DNA of 64,000 nt from an uncultured Roseibium sp. (GCF_947496995.1 NZ_CANMFD010000001.1:1422692-1486691); one strand, 5' to 3'; positions 25,105-34,795 are shown, counted from the first letter of the stretch. Notes: generated by a model from the sequence alone, not told the origin. Program-made: numbers and translations.

Positions 25105-26568
25105 ATGTCCACGGACACGGAAAGCCATGACGACGCACACACTGAAGAGTGGTTCGCGTCGGCCAAGAAGATCTATCCCATGGCGACCCACGGCCTGTTC
25201 CGCAGGATCAAATGGACGCTGCTCTTCATCACGCTTGGCATCTATTATTTCCTGCCGTTCATCCGCTTCGACCGTGGACCGAACGCGCCCGACCAGGCCG
25301 TTCTGGTCGACATGGTGCACAAGCGGGCCTACTTCTTCTTCATCGAGATCTGGCCGCAGGAGGTTTATTATCTCACCGGCCTTCTGATCCTTGCCGCAGT
25401 GGCGCTGTTCCTGATGAACGCGGTCGCCGGCCGGATCTGGTGCGGCTATCTGTGCCCGCAGACCGTCTGGACGGACATGTTCCTGTGGATCGAACGCAAG
25501 ATCGAGGGCGACCGGCGGGACCGCATCAATCTGGACAAGGAACCCTGGACCTTCGGCAAGGTCCGCAAGCGGGTCACCAAGCATTTCTTCTGGCTGATGA
25601 TCGCCTGGTGGACCGGGGGTGCCTGGGTCCTCTATTTCAACGACGCGCCGACGCTTGTCTGGCAGCTTCTCACGTTTGAGGCGCCGCTCGTCGCCTATGT
25701 CTGGATCGCGATCCTGACGGCGACCACCTATCTTCTGGCCGGCTTCATGCGCGAACAGGTCTGCATCTACATGTGCCCCTGGCCGCGCATTCAGGCGGCG
25801 TTGACGGATGAAAAGGCCCTCAACGTCACCTATCGCTGGGACCGGGGCGAGCCGCGCGGCTCCCTGAAACAGAACAAAAAGCTGATGGAGCAGGGGCTCC
25901 CGGCGGGGGACTGCGTCGACTGCTACCAGTGTTTCCAGGTCTGCCCGACCGGGGTCGATATCCGCAAGGGCATGCAGCTCGACTGTATCCAGTGCGGGCT
26001 CTGCATTGATGCCTGCGACAACATCATGACCAAGGTAGGCAAACCGACAGGTCTGATCGCCTACGATACCGACGAAAACATCCAGCGCAGGATCGAGGGC
26101 AAGGAACCGGTCTATGAGATCGTCCGGCCCCGGACGGTGATCTATGCCGGTCTCATCGTCCTTGTCAGCGCTATCATGATGTTCGCGCTGCTGACCCGCG
26201 ATTTTGCCGACATCAGCGTTCTGCATGACCGCAATCCGGTCTTCGTGGAACAGTCCGACGGCACGGTCCGCAACGGCTATACGGTGCGCCTGTCCAACAA
26301 GCGCCAGCATCCCCGCAGTTTCATGCTGAATATCGAGGGCATGCCGCCCAACACCAGAATGGAAGCCGTCGGCGTGGAAACCACCTTCGCCGGACGGCCG
26401 ATCATCGAGGTCGGGCCGGACACCACGCGGGAAGTCCGCATTCTGGTGACTTCGCCGCCCTGGGAAAAGATGCCCGCTTCAACACCCGTGACCTTCCGCA
26501 TCACCGACAGCGTGATGGGTGAGGTGGTGACCGCAAAAGACAATTTCAAAGCGCCCGAAAAGCCTTGA
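25105..26568 (+). CDS. ccoG: Cbb3 oxidase assembly ferredoxin CcoG/FixG (RdxA)
   Basis: 487 residues. Five or so membrane helices and two [4Fe-4S] ferredoxin motifs, CVDCYQCFQVCP and CIQCGLCIDACD, then a C-terminal Ig-like FixG domain (NIEGMPPNTRMEAVG region). CcoG is a Cu(II) reductase in cbb3 assembly. An ATG 25105 start is 26 bases after an AAGGA-like stretch (GAAGGACGGACGGA). It heads ccoGHIS, directly after ccoNOQP. Confidence 0.97.
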   Translation: MSTDTESHDDAHTEEWFASAKKIYPMATHGLFRRIKWTLLFITLGIYYFLPFIRFDRGPNAPDQAVLVDMVHKRAYFFFIEIWPQEVYYLTGLLILAAVALFLMNAVAGRIWCGYLCPQTVWTDMFLWIERKIEGDRRDRINLDKEPWTFGKVRKRVTKHFFWLMIAWWTGGAWVLYFNDAPTLVWQLLTFEAPLVAYVWIAILTATTYLLAGFMREQVCIYMCPWPRIQAALTDEKALNVTYRWDRGEPRGSLKQNKKLMEQGLPAGDCVDCYQCFQVCPTGVDIRKGMQLDCIQCGLCIDACDNIMTKVGKPTGLIAYDTDENIQRRIEGKEPVYEIVRPRTVIYAGLIVLVSAIMMFALLTRDFADISVLHDRNPVFVEQSDGTVRNGYTVRLSNKRQHPRSFMLNIEGMPPNTRMEAVGVETTFAGRPIIEVGPDTTREVRILVTSPPWEKMPASTPVTFRITDSVMGEVVTAKDNFKAPEKP

Positions 26569-26578
26569 GGAGGATTAA

Positions 26579-27091
26579 ATGTCGATGGTTCAATCCAGCA
26601 TGAAGGATCCCAAGGCAATCACCGGGAAGACGGTCCTTGTCTGGCTGTTCGCCTTCTTCGGCGTGATCTTCGCGGCGAACGGCATCTTCATCTACCTCGC
26701 GCTCGGATCGTTCCCGGGCGTGGTCGAGGATCGCCCGTATGAAGCCGGTCAGGCATACAACGAGGAAATTGCCGCAGCCAGGACACAGGCGGCTCTGAAC
26801 TGGCAGGTGTCGGGTGAAGTCGTTCAGGCCGCCGAAGGCACCGGCCGGTTGGTCGTGACCGCGGCAGACGCCGACGAAACGCCTCTCTACGGGGTCGAAG
26901 TGCACGCCCTTTTGCGGCATCCGGCCCGCGAAACGTCGGATATCGAAGCTTTTCTGACCGCCGATGGCGGCGGACGCTATACTGCGGATCTGGAGAAGGT
27001 TCCGGCAGGCAACTGGACGCTTATTCTTGAGATCGAAGAGGACGGGGTGCGGAAATTCAAATCCGAAAACCGGATCTTCCTGAAGGAATAG
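26579..27091 (+). CDS. ccoH: Cbb3 oxidase assembly protein FixH/CcoH
   Basis: 170 residues; ATG 26579 behind an excellent GAGGAGGA ribosome site. One N-terminal helix (TVLVWLFAFFGVIFAANGIFIYLA) and a periplasmic beta-rich FixH domain. Needed for assembly of the oxidase, acting with CcoI. Gene spacing: 10 bases from ccoG, 10 to ccoI. Confidence 0.93.
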   Translation: MSMVQSSMKDPKAITGKTVLVWLFAFFGVIFAANGIFIYLALGSFPGVVEDRPYEAGQAYNEEIAAARTQAALNWQVSGEVVQAAEGTGRLVVTAADADETPLYGVEVHALLRHPARETSDIEAFLTADGGGRYTADLEKVPAGNWTLILEIEEDGVRKFKSENRIFLKE

Positions 27092-27101
27092 AGCAATCGA
27101 C

Positions 27102-29303
27102 GTGACCGTTCATCAGCGCGACTGGCAGTCATTCGTAACCCCCGGCAAGGACGGTGCTGTCCACATGGACCTTGCCGTCGACGGCATTACCTGCGCTGCC
27201 TGCATGGGAGATATCGAGCGCGGGCTGAAACGCCTGCCCGGTATCCGCACTGCCCGTGTCAATCTGACCAGTCAGCGTCTTGCCGTCGACTGGGTGGAGG
27301 ACCAGACCGGCGCGGACGAAATCGTCGCCGAGCTGTCCCGGCTTGGCTACACCGCCCATCCGTTCGACCCGGCAAGCCAGAAAGACCGTCAGGACCGTAC
27401 CGGCAAGGAGCTGCTGCGCTGTCTCGCCGTCGCGGGCTTCGCCGGCATGAACATCATGCTTCTTTCGGTCTCCGTCTGGTCGGGCAACGCAACCGGGATC
27501 GACACGGAGACACGGGACTTCTTCCACTGGCTGTCTGCCCTGATAGCCCTGCCGACGGTGGCCTATGCCGGACGGCCATTCTTCAAAAGCGCCTTCAAGG
27601 CACTGGCGTCCGGGCGATTGAACATGGATGTGCCGATCATGATCGGTGTGGTTCTGGCTGTGGCGCTGTCCGTGGTGCAGACGGTGCAGCACCAGCATCA
27701 CGCCTATTTTGAATCGGCCGTCATGCTGCTGTTCTTCCTGCTGGTCGGCCGGTATCTCGATCACAACATGCGCGGGCGCACCCGCTCCTTTGCCGAAAAC
27801 ATCGCCGCCCTCAAGGCGGAAGTCGCCGCCCGGATCCTGCCCGGCGGCGATGTGCGCGAAGTCCCGCTCTCCAGGATCGCGACAGGCGATCTCGTGCTGG
27901 TGTCGGCGGGCGAGCGGGTTCCGGTCGATGGCGTGGTGGAAACGGGAACCTCGGAGATCGATCAGAGCCTCGTCACCGGCGAAAGCGGTCTTGTACCCGT
28001 GGAGTGCGGTCAGCGCGTCTATGCGGGAACGCTCAACGGTTCCGGTGCCCTTCAGGTGCGCGTTGAAGCTGCCTCCGGTGCAACGCTGCTTGATGAGGTC
28101 AACAGACTTCTGGAAGCCGCCTCGCAGGCGAAATCGAAATATGTCCGCATCGCCGACAGGGCTGCGCGGCTCTACGCACCGCTCGTCCACGGCGCTGCCG
28201 GGCTGACCTTTCTGGGCTGGCTGCTTGCGGGCATGGAGTGGCAGCCGGCGCTGGTGATCGCCATCTCGGTTCTGATCATCACATGCCCCTGCGCGCTTGG
28301 CCTTGCCGTACCCGCTGTTCAGGTGGTCGCCTCGGGGCAGCTTTTCCGCCGTGGCGTGCTGCTCAATTCCGGCGATGCCATCGAGCGCCTCGCCGACATC
28401 GACACCATCCTTTTCGACAAGACCGGCACGCTGACCCTTGCCGAACCGGAACTCTGTGGTCCGTTCGACGCGAATGATCATCTGGTCGCACTGGCGGGGC
28501 GTCTGGCGCTTGCCAGCCGTCACCCGTTATCGACAGCCCTTGTCAGGGCAACGCACGCCATCATCCCCTTGCCTGAGGTGAAGGAAGTCCCCGGTGCCGG
28601 CCTGGAGACCCTCGTGGAAGGCGACCGCCTGCGGCTCGGTAGCCCGCAGTTCTGCGGCGCAAGGGCACAGCAGGTCGAGGACGCGTTGAAGAAAGTTCCC
28701 GGCGCCTCGCTTCTCGCGATCAGGTTAGGTGACGGGCCGGTGCGGCTTCTGCCTTTCCGCCAGAGCCTGCGGCCCGATGCCCGTGCGGTGATCGATCATC
28801 TGAAGGCTGCGGGATACGCGCTGGAGATCGTTTCAGGCGACACGGAGCCGGCGGTGGCCGGTTGCGCGGAGGCGCTTGGCATCGCCGACTGGCAGGCCGG
28901 AATGAAGCCTGCGCGGAAGATTGCCCGTCTCGAATCGCTGCAGCAGACCGGCCGCAAGGTGTTGATGGTGGGCGACGGCCTTAACGATGCGCCAGCGCTC
29001 GCAGGGGCCCATGTCTCCCTGTCGCCCGTCTCGGCGGTTCATCTCAGCCAGGCGGCCGCGGACGCAGTGTTCCTGGGCGACAGACTGCAGCCCGTAGCCG
29101 ATGCGCTGCGTCTGTCGAAAAGAGCCCGCGCGGCCATCGAACAGAACCTTTGGATCTCCACCCTTTACAACCTGATTGCAGTTCCCGTGGCTGTCGCCGG
29201 CTTCGTGACGCCGCTGATGGCGGCCGTTGCCATGTCCGCCTCCTCGCTGGCTGTCACGGCCAATGCTCTCAAGCTGCGCTGGGGCGAAAAGGTTCAAGGA
29301 TGA
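27102..29303 (+). CDS. ccoI: Copper-transporting P1B ATPase CcoI/FixI
   Basis: 733 residues. An N-terminal heavy-metal-associated domain with ITCAAC (C31, C34), eight membrane helices, actuator TGES, the ion-pore motif C395-P-C397 and phosphorylation loop DKTGT (Asp439), then GDGLNDAPAL. The low-affinity CcoI/FixI type exports copper for the oxidase copper site rather than for tolerance. GTG 27102 is used; ATG 27165 is possible but would cut into the domain edge. Ends 7 bases before ccoS. Confidence 0.95.
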   Translation: MTVHQRDWQSFVTPGKDGAVHMDLAVDGITCAACMGDIERGLKRLPGIRTARVNLTSQRLAVDWVEDQTGADEIVAELSRLGYTAHPFDPASQKDRQDRTGKELLRCLAVAGFAGMNIMLLSVSVWSGNATGIDTETRDFFHWLSALIALPTVAYAGRPFFKSAFKALASGRLNMDVPIMIGVVLAVALSVVQTVQHQHHAYFESAVMLLFFLLVGRYLDHNMRGRTRSFAENIAALKAEVAARILPGGDVREVPLSRIATGDLVLVSAGERVPVDGVVETGTSEIDQSLVTGESGLVPVECGQRVYAGTLNGSGALQVRVEAASGATLLDEVNRLLEAASQAKSKYVRIADRAARLYAPLVHGAAGLTFLGWLLAGMEWQPALVIAISVLIITCPCALGLAVPAVQVVASGQLFRRGVLLNSGDAIERLADIDTILFDKTGTLTLAEPELCGPFDANDHLVALAGRLALASRHPLSTALVRATHAIIPLPEVKEVPGAGLETLVEGDRLRLGSPQFCGARAQQVEDALKKVPGASLLAIRLGDGPVRLLPFRQSLRPDARAVIDHLKAAGYALEIVSGDTEPAVAGCAEALGIADWQAGMKPARKIARLESLQQTGRKVLMVGDGLNDAPALAGAHVSLSPVSAVHLSQAAADAVFLGDRLQPVADALRLSKRARAAIEQNLWISTLYNLIAVPVAVAGFVTPLMAAVAMSASSLAVTANALKLRWGEKVQG

Positions 29304-29310
29304 CGCTGCC

Positions 29311-29463
29311 ATGGACGTCCTGATCTACCTGATCCCGATTGCGCTTTTGCTCGGAGCTCTTGGGCTGGGCGCTTTCCTGTGGTCCCTGAAAAGCGGCCAG
29401 TATGACGATCTGGAGGGCGCCAAGTGGCGCATTCTGGAGGATGACGACCTTCCGGACGATTGA
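29311..29463 (+). CDS. ccoS: Cbb3 oxidase assembly protein CcoS/FixS
   Basis: 50 residues: one helix (VLIYLIPIALLLGALGLGAFLW), then GQYDDLEGAKWRILEDDD, the CcoS hallmark. Required for cofactor insertion in CcoN. Last gene of ccoGHIS; AAGGA precedes the ATG. Ends where the methyltransferase frame opens. Confidence 0.94.
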   Translation: MDVLIYLIPIALLLGALGLGAFLWSLKSGQYDDLEGAKWRILEDDDLPDD

Positions 29464-29541
29464 ACCAACGAGCGCTTCTTGACAACCTCTCTGCGCGGAA
29501 TTAGCGCTGTGCGCCTTGGTAATTTCGACGAGGCAAATGGT

Positions 29542-30210
29542 ATGGAGCACTTTCCGGACGCGCACAGGGCAGGCTACGCGGTTTATTCAAAGACATCGCT
29601 GGCCGTCTATGACGCTTTGGTGCTCGGGGTCTCCAACCGGCTCATCTGGCGCTGCCCGAGCCGCCATATGATCGATCTCTATAACCGCCACCTCTCCGCC
29701 GACCACCTGGATATCGGCGTCGGTACCGGATATTTTCTGGACAGGGCGAAGTTTCCTGCTTCCGGCCCGAATGTGACCCTGCTTGATCCGAACGAGCACT
29801 GCCTCGAAAAGGCGGCCGACCGAATAGAGCGCTACAGTCCCCGTTTGGTCCAGGCGGACGCCCTGGTGCCCTGGCCGGCATCGCTTGGCAGCTTCGGCTC
29901 CATTGCGCTGAACTATGTGCTGCACTGTCTGCCGGGAACCATGCCCGAAAAGGCAGTGATCTTCGATCACCTGCTGCCGCATCTTGCCGAAGACGGGACC
30001 GTTTTCGGCGCGACGATCCTGCAGGGTGACGTGCCCCGCTCTGCCGCTGCCCGCCAGCTCATGCGTATCTACAATCGCAAGGGTGTCTTTTCCAATGAGC
30101 ACGACACGTTGGAAGCTCTGGAGGCCGAATTGTCGCGCAGGTTTGCTGTGGTCGAGATTAAGCTGATCGGTTGTGTGGCGCTGTTTTCCGGCAAATCACC
30201 GAAAACCTGA
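29542..30210 (+). CDS. Class I SAM-dependent methyltransferase
   Basis: 222 residues from ATG 29542 (GAGG nearby); the frame is open to TTG 29479. SAM-binding motif HLDIGVGTGYFLDR and motif II TLLDPNEHCLEKA identify the Rossmann fold; ALNYVLHCLPG is the following strand. No substrate signature. It follows ccoS by 78 bases on the same strand and may be read through, but no cbb3 role is known. Confidence 0.85.
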   Translation: MEHFPDAHRAGYAVYSKTSLAVYDALVLGVSNRLIWRCPSRHMIDLYNRHLSADHLDIGVGTGYFLDRAKFPASGPNVTLLDPNEHCLEKAADRIERYSPRLVQADALVPWPASLGSFGSIALNYVLHCLPGTMPEKAVIFDHLLPHLAEDGTVFGATILQGDVPRSAAARQLMRIYNRKGVFSNEHDTLEALEAELSRRFAVVEIKLIGCVALFSGKSPKT

Positions 30211-30222
30211 GGGCGTCGCGCC

Positions 30223-30390
30223 TCAGGAGAGAATGTTGGAAAGCACCATGCCGGAGGCCAGCAGCAAAAGGCCGATGCCGGAGAGAAGCAACAGATTTTC
30301 CCGGATCTTTTCACCGGACACAGGTTCACTCTGCTTGCGCTGACGCGAAAGCGGTTCGTCCTGTTCTGATGTTTCCGGATCCCGGGACAT
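30223..30390 (-). CDS. Small single-helix membrane protein, hypothetical
   Basis: 55 residues from ATG 30390; a TTG at 30411 would add seven. The first half is charged (SRDPETSEQDEPLSRQRKQSEP) and the end is a hydrophobic helix (NLLLLSGIGLLLLASGMVLSNIL), like a tail-anchored protein. No strong ribosome site. Convergent with the methyltransferase. The composition supports coding. Confidence 0.45.
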   Translation of the reverse strand: MSRDPETSEQDEPLSRQRKQSEPVSGEKIRENLLLLSGIGLLLLASGMVLSNILS

Positions 30391-30689
30391 GGTTCGTACA
30401 ATCGTTGACAAAGGTCTCTCGCCTGTTGCTGTGCCCTGGCTCAGGATGGTGCCGCAGGCTTGAAAGACCCGTTAACACCGCTTCGGCAAAAGGATTAATT
30501 CCGCGCAAGATTACCGGGCTGTGAATACCGGTGTGTCGTTTGAAAATGTTCCGTAAAGCCCTGATCAGCAATGGCCGGGTGCGGCCGCGATATCACGTTC
30601 ACCGGGCGGCTCTTTCATCGGGAATCTCGAGGCTAACCCATTGTTCAGACTTTCATGACAAGACTTGCCTTGAAACTTAGGAGGATTTG

Positions 30690-31211
30690 GTGAGCCTGGA
30701 CCTTGCCTCACTGACATTCCTGCTGGTCGAGGACAGTGCCTACATGCGCACCATCCTGCGGACCATGTTGCAGGGCTTCGGCGCACGCCGCATCGTGGAA
30801 GCCGAGGACGGAGCCTCCGGCCTCGAAGCGATGGACCGTGCCAATCCGGATATCCTGATTCTGGACTGGGTCATGCCCATTCTGGACGGGGCCGATATGG
30901 TTCGCATGATCCGCAGCCCGAACAATCCTTTCGCCTATATTCCGATCATCATGGTCACGGCCCATACCGAGCGAAGCCGGATTGTGGAAGCACGGCGCCT
31001 GGGGGTTCATGAACTCCTGTCCAAGCCGATCTCGGCCAAGTCCCTGTATCAGCGTGTGTCGAGCGTGATCCTGCATCCGCGCGATTTTATCAAGACCGCG
31101 ACCTATTTCGGACCGGCGCCCCGGGAAATCCGCAACCGCCAGAAAATCTGGCAGGCAGGTCAAGGACCTGAACCGGCTGAGAACGAGCAAAACGCCGCGT
31201 CTATCGGATAA
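30690..31211 (+). CDS. CheY-like response regulator
   Basis: 173 residues from GTG 30690 (TAGGAGGA ribosome site; TTG 30687 alternative). An N-terminal receiver: VEDSAYMRTILR, Asp in LILDWVMPILDG, and Lys in LLSKPIS. The ~45-residue charged tail (EIRNRQKIWQAGQGPEPAENE) has no known output domain. Such stand-alone regulators act by protein contact. No kinase is adjacent. Confidence 0.9.
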   Translation: MSLDLASLTFLLVEDSAYMRTILRTMLQGFGARRIVEAEDGASGLEAMDRANPDILILDWVMPILDGADMVRMIRSPNNPFAYIPIIMVTAHTERSRIVEARRLGVHELLSKPISAKSLYQRVSSVILHPRDFIKTATYFGPAPREIRNRQKIWQAGQGPEPAENEQNAASIG

Positions 31212-31243
31212 TTTCGGAATTTGGAGAAGGTGTTGGCTGCTGC

Positions 31244-31465
31244 TCAGGCTGCGGATTGCGCGTTTGATGCCGCCGCGTAGGCGGTGTTCAGCGCATTTCC
31301 GGACCTTGCTTCCATCTCATCGGCGAATTGCGCCAGCACATCCAGATCCACCGTATAATGGTCAAGCAGAAATTGGGAGAGGACATCCAGCGGCAAGTTC
31401 TGATAGCCTTCGATCGCCGCCATCAGTGCTTCAAGAGTGTCCAGCCGTTCGCGCAACTTGATCAT
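31244..31465 (-). CDS. Small acidic hypothetical protein
   Basis: 73 residues, ATG 31465 with GGAATG before it. Amphipathic and leucine-rich (LRERLDTLEALMAAIEG; LDVLSQFLLDHYTVDLDVLAQFADEM), ending alanine-rich. It reads like a small helical protein rather than noise, but no family is recognised. An AT-rich palindrome with TACGTA lies upstream at 31501-31521. Confidence 0.5.
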   Translation of the reverse strand: MIKLRERLDTLEALMAAIEGYQNLPLDVLSQFLLDHYTVDLDVLAQFADEMEARSGNALNTAYAAASNAQSAA

Positions 31466-31500
31466 GACATTCCGTTGATCTGTTTCATTTCAAACTGGAA

Positions 31501-31521
31501 TATTATTGTTAATAATACGTA
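31501..31521. promoter_or_regulatory. AT-rich inverted repeat with TACGTA
   Basis: TATTATT-GTT-AATAATA (31501-31517) is a perfect dyad, overlapping a TACGTA hexamer (31516-31521). It lies in the divergent space between the small acidic gene and aroQ. TACGTA also marks the FixJ-type sites near 6100, so regulation by a LuxR/FixJ-type protein is conceivable. Confidence 0.35.
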
Positions 31522-31664
31522 AACCATGTTTAGGCAAGTCGAGGTTGAAGTTTTTGCGTTGTGTTGGTGGTCCGTCCACAATCTTTTCGCGAAAAAGCGC
31601 GGGTTTGACAGGAACAAATCGCCGTTGAACGCCATACTTTCAAGGTAGGAAAAGGGAATTACCT

Positions 31665-32108
31665 ATGGTCAAGGTCATCTATGTTCTGAACGGACCGAAT
31701 CTCAACCTTCTCGGCAAGCGGGAACCTGAGATCTACGGATTCCAGACGCTGGATGACGTTCGTGCGATGTGCGAGATCGAGGCCGGAAAATCCGGACTGC
31801 AGGTCGTCTTCCATCAGAGCAACGCGGAACATGAACTGATCGGCTGGGTTCACGAAGCCCGCGAAACCGCGCTGGGGCTGATCATAAATCCTGCCGCCTA
31901 TACCCATACGTCCATCGCCTTGCTGGATGCTCTTTCCGCCTGCAGCTTTCCGGTGATCGAGGTGCATATCTCGAACATCCACAAACGGGAGAGCTTCCGC
32001 CATCATTCCTACGTATCCGCAAGAGCGGACGCGGTGATCGCAGGCTGCGGTGTGGATGGATATCAGCTCGCCATGCAGCACATGGCGACTTTGGTTGCGA
32101 CTGAATAA
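31665..32108 (+). CDS. aroQ: Type II 3-dehydroquinate dehydratase
   Basis: 147 residues of the flavodoxin-like type II family, which dehydrates 3-dehydroquinate to 3-dehydroshikimate in aromatic amino acid synthesis. [38 protein letters not shown] and [17 protein letters not shown] are the catalytic and substrate-binding motifs. Length typical. No other shikimate gene is adjacent. Confidence 0.97.
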   Translation: MVKVIYVLNGPNLNLLGKREPEIYGFQTLDDVRAMCEIEAGKSGLQVVFHQSNAEHELIGWVHEARETALGLIINPAAYTHTSIALLDALSACSFPVIEVHISNIHKRESFRHHSYVSARADAVIAGCGVDGYQLAMQHMATLVATE

Positions 32109-32177
32109 CTTGGTCCCGGGACCGATCGGCGCGCAGTCAATTCCGCGCGAATATGTGCGGGTCGGCTACCGTTTCCG

Positions 32178-32945
32178 TCAGTAACCGCTGCCTTTGAAAA
32201 ACTCCTGGACGACCGTGTCGGCGAGGATCTTCACGTCGAGCAGGAACGACTGGTTTTCGATGTATTTGAGATCGTGTTCCAGACGCATGCGGGCGGCATG
32301 CCTGTCTTTGGTTTCGCCTCTGAAACCGTTGACCTGGGCAAGGCCGGTCAGACCCGGGCGGACCTGATGGCGGCTCATGTACCGGGGGTCGAATATCTCG
32401 TATGGCACCCCTGCGGCAAACATGCCGGGAACATGGGGACGCGGTCCCACCAGGGACATGTCACCCTTCAGAACGTTGAACAGTTGCGGCAGCTCGTCGA
32501 AATTGCTGCTGCGGAGAAATCTGCCGACCCAGGTCACCCGCGGGTCGTTTGCGACCGTCTGTGAAATGCCGGATTTGTCGCACATATGCATGTGCATCGT
32601 GCGGAACTTGATGACGGTGAAGAGCGCGCCGTTCAGGCCATGTCTTTGCTGCAGGAAAAAGACCGGGCCGCGGCTGGTCGATTTGATGGCAATCGCGATG
32701 AGCGCGAAGAGCGGTAGCAACAACACCAGTCCTGCCGAGGCCCCGGCCAGATCGAGACTTCTTTTAAGAACGTTTCCGGCGACCCGGCGCAATTTCCAAC
32801 GACGTATAAAAGCCGGGTTGTAGCCGTCCGGACGCTTTTTGAGCGGGAAGCCAAGAACCTCGTAACCGGCAAAATCGATTGCCTGCCGATGGCCGTCTTT
32901 CCGGTCATATGAAACAGTTTCGTCAACCAACTTCGACAGCCTCAA
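32178..32945 (-). CDS. Exopolysaccharide sugar-1-phosphate transferase (ExoY/WcaJ type)
   Basis: 255 residues of the bacterial sugar transferase family (priming glycosyltransferase to undecaprenyl phosphate). One membrane segment (LAGASAGLVLLLPLFALIAIAI), the catalytic region with KFRTMHM, GRFLRSSNFDELPQLFNVLKG, SLVGPRPH and RPGLTGLAQVNG. Length is that of the short, ExoY type rather than the full WbaP topology. The UDP-glucose dehydrogenase gene lies upstream on the same strand, but after a 540-base gap, so the link is loose. Confidence 0.93.
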   Translation of the reverse strand: MRLSKLVDETVSYDRKDGHRQAIDFAGYEVLGFPLKKRPDGYNPAFIRRWKLRRVAGNVLKRSLDLAGASAGLVLLLPLFALIAIAIKSTSRGPVFFLQQRHGLNGALFTVIKFRTMHMHMCDKSGISQTVANDPRVTWVGRFLRSSNFDELPQLFNVLKGDMSLVGPRPHVPGMFAAGVPYEIFDPRYMSRHQVRPGLTGLAQVNGFRGETKDRHAARMRLEHDLKYIENQSFLLDVKILADTVVQEFFKGSGY

Positions 32946-33130
32946 CCTATTGCCTGGGGACCAAAACGTTTCTGAAAACCAACATATCCGGTTGCTTCAG
33001 CTCACGCCACGGCATCGTTACCAAATGGTTAACAAGTCTTGGAAAAATTTAATCCATTAAAGGTTTGGTTACCATGCGGCAGACGGCAGGACAACATTGC
33101 GAAAGCGATTCCGTCATGAAATATTGGTAA

Positions 33131-33158
33131 CATTTCGCGCGCGAATACACGCGAAATG
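33131..33158. repeat. Inverted repeat CATTTCGCG...CGCGAAATG
   Basis: Nine-base arms at 33131-33139 and 33150-33158 with a 10-base loop. About 190 bases before the sugar transferase start; possibly an operator or a leader structure. Confidence 0.4.
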
Positions 33159-33305
33159 CAATCCCGCGTTTAAGGCAGGGGTGCAGTCGCGAGATGAAGA
33201 CTGGACGGAAGGCGTTCGCTGCGGCCTTCAGACGGCAGCCAAATCCCCGACGCGCCCTTCCGGACGGTTACGTTCTTGATTTGGCATCGCTCCCTTGCAC
33301 CGGAT

Positions 33306-33343
33306 GTCACTCCGGGCGCAGCGAAGCGCTGAGCCGGGGTGAC
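33306..33343 (+). repeat. REP-like palindromic repeat, copy C
   Basis: Starts GTCACTCCGG, core GCGCAGCGAAGCGCTGAG, ends CCGGGGTGAC. The same family as the pair at 7565-7692, in another intergenic region. Confidence 0.6.
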
Positions 33344-33487
33344 AGCCGAGGGTGGTATTCAGCTTCTCTGCTCACTCAACAGAGTTGATGACGCGCTGAG
33401 GGTCTGGCTGCCGTCCGAGGGCCGCAAAAGCGACCCTTCGGGTCTCATGGGGTCCGGCGTTCGTGAGGCAATATCAGTCAGGCGGCG

Positions 33488-34795
33488 TCAGTAGCTCCGG
33501 CCGACGCTGGTATATTCGAACCCGTGCGCGGCCATGTAGTCCTGCGTGTAGATATTGCGCAGATCGACTACTTTCGGAGCCTTCAAAAGCGACTTGACCC
33601 GTTCCAGGTCCAGTGCGCGGAACTGGTCCCACTCGGTGACGATCACCACCACATCCGCGTTTTCGATGGCATGGTAGGGACCGTCGCAGAAAAACACGTC
33701 GGTCATCATGTGGCCGGCTTCTTCCATGCTGGCCGGATCGTAGGCGCGTATCTTCGCACCTGCGGCCTGCAGTTTCTCGACGATATCGATGCTCGGGGCT
33801 TCCCGCATGTCGTCGGTGTTGGGTTTGAAGGCGAGGCCGAGCAGCGCCACGGTCTTGCCGTTGACGTCGCCGCCCATGAAGTCAATGACCTTGTCGGCCA
33901 TCTTCTTCTTCCGGGCCGCGTTCACTTCGATAACCGAGTCGACGATCTTCAGGTCGCTGTTGGCGTCTGCCGCGATCCTGGAAAGCGCCAGCGTGTCCTT
34001 TGGAAAGCACGAACCGCCATAGCCCGGCCCGGCATGCAGGAATTTGGAGCCGATGCGGTTGTCGAGCCCGATTCCCTTGGAAACTTCCTGAACGTTGGCG
34101 CCGACTTTCTCGCACAGATCCGCGATTTCATTGATGAACGTGATCTTGACGGCCAGAAACGCGTTTGCTGCGTATTTGATGAGTTCGGAGGTCCGGCGCC
34201 TTGTGACGATGATCGGTGTTTCGTTGAGATAGAGAGGACGGTAAAGCTCTCTCATCACGCCAACGGCATCTTCGCTGTCCGTTCCCACCACGACACGGTC
34301 CGGCCGTTTGAAATCGTTGATCGCCGCGCCTTCGCGCAGGAACTCCGGATTGGAAACAACCGCAAAATTGGCGTCCGGATTTGTCTTGCGGATGATGGCT
34401 TCGACTTCGTCGCCGGTTCCGACGGGCACGGTCGACTTTGTAACGATCACCGTGAAACCGTCGATCAGACCGGCGATCTCCTCGGCCGCCGCATAAACGT
34501 AGGAAAGATCCGCATGCCCGTCGCCCCGGCGGGTCGGCGTGCCGACGGCGATGAACACCGCATCCGCGTCCTTTATGGCGTCTTCCGCCTTAGTGGTGAA
34601 AAACAGCCGCTCTTCGGCGACGTTTTTCGCAACCAGATCTTGAAGCCCCGGTTCGAAGATCGGGATCGTGCCGGCGTTAAGGGCGTCGATCTTGCCGGCG
34701 TCCTTGTCGATACAGGTCACCACATGGCCAAAATCGGCAAAACATGTCCCGGAAACCAGACCGACGTAACCGGTCCCAATCATTGCAACGCGCAT
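33488..34795 (-). CDS. ugd: UDP-glucose 6-dehydrogenase
   Basis: 435 residues from ATG 34795 (AGGA 8 bases before). N-terminal NAD fold MRVAMIGTGYVGLVSGTCFA, the catalytic Cys in GPGYGGSCFPKDTLAL, and a C-terminal UDP-binding half. It oxidises UDP-glucose to UDP-glucuronate for polysaccharides. The frame extends upstream to 34900 with no family resemblance. Confidence 0.96.
   Translation of the reverse strand: MRVAMIGTGYVGLVSGTCFADFGHVVTCIDKDAGKIDALNAGTIPIFEPGLQDLVAKNVAEERLFFTTKAEDAIKDADAVFIAVGTPTRRGDGHADLSYVYAAAEEIAGLIDGFTVIVTKSTVPVGTGDEVEAIIRKTNPDANFAVVSNPEFLREGAAINDFKRPDRVVVGTDSEDAVGVMRELYRPLYLNETPIIVTRRRTSELIKYAANAFLAVKITFINEIADLCEKVGANVQEVSKGIGLDNRIGSKFLHAGPGYGGSCFPKDTLALSRIAADANSDLKIVDSVIEVNAARKKKMADKVIDFMGGDVNGKTVALLGLAFKPNTDDMREAPSIDIVEKLQAAGAKIRAYDPASMEEAGHMMTDVFFCDGPYHAIENADVVVIVTEWDQFRALDLERVKSLLKAPKVVDLRNIYTQDYMAAHGFEYTSVGRSY

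Larger units (their letters stand above)
32946..33487. other. Intergenic stretch with hairpin and REP copy
   Basis: About 540 bases between the sugar transferase start and the UDP-glucose dehydrogenase stop. It contains an inverted repeat at 33131-33158 and a REP-like repeat at 33306-33343; no credible gene. Confidence 0.6.
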
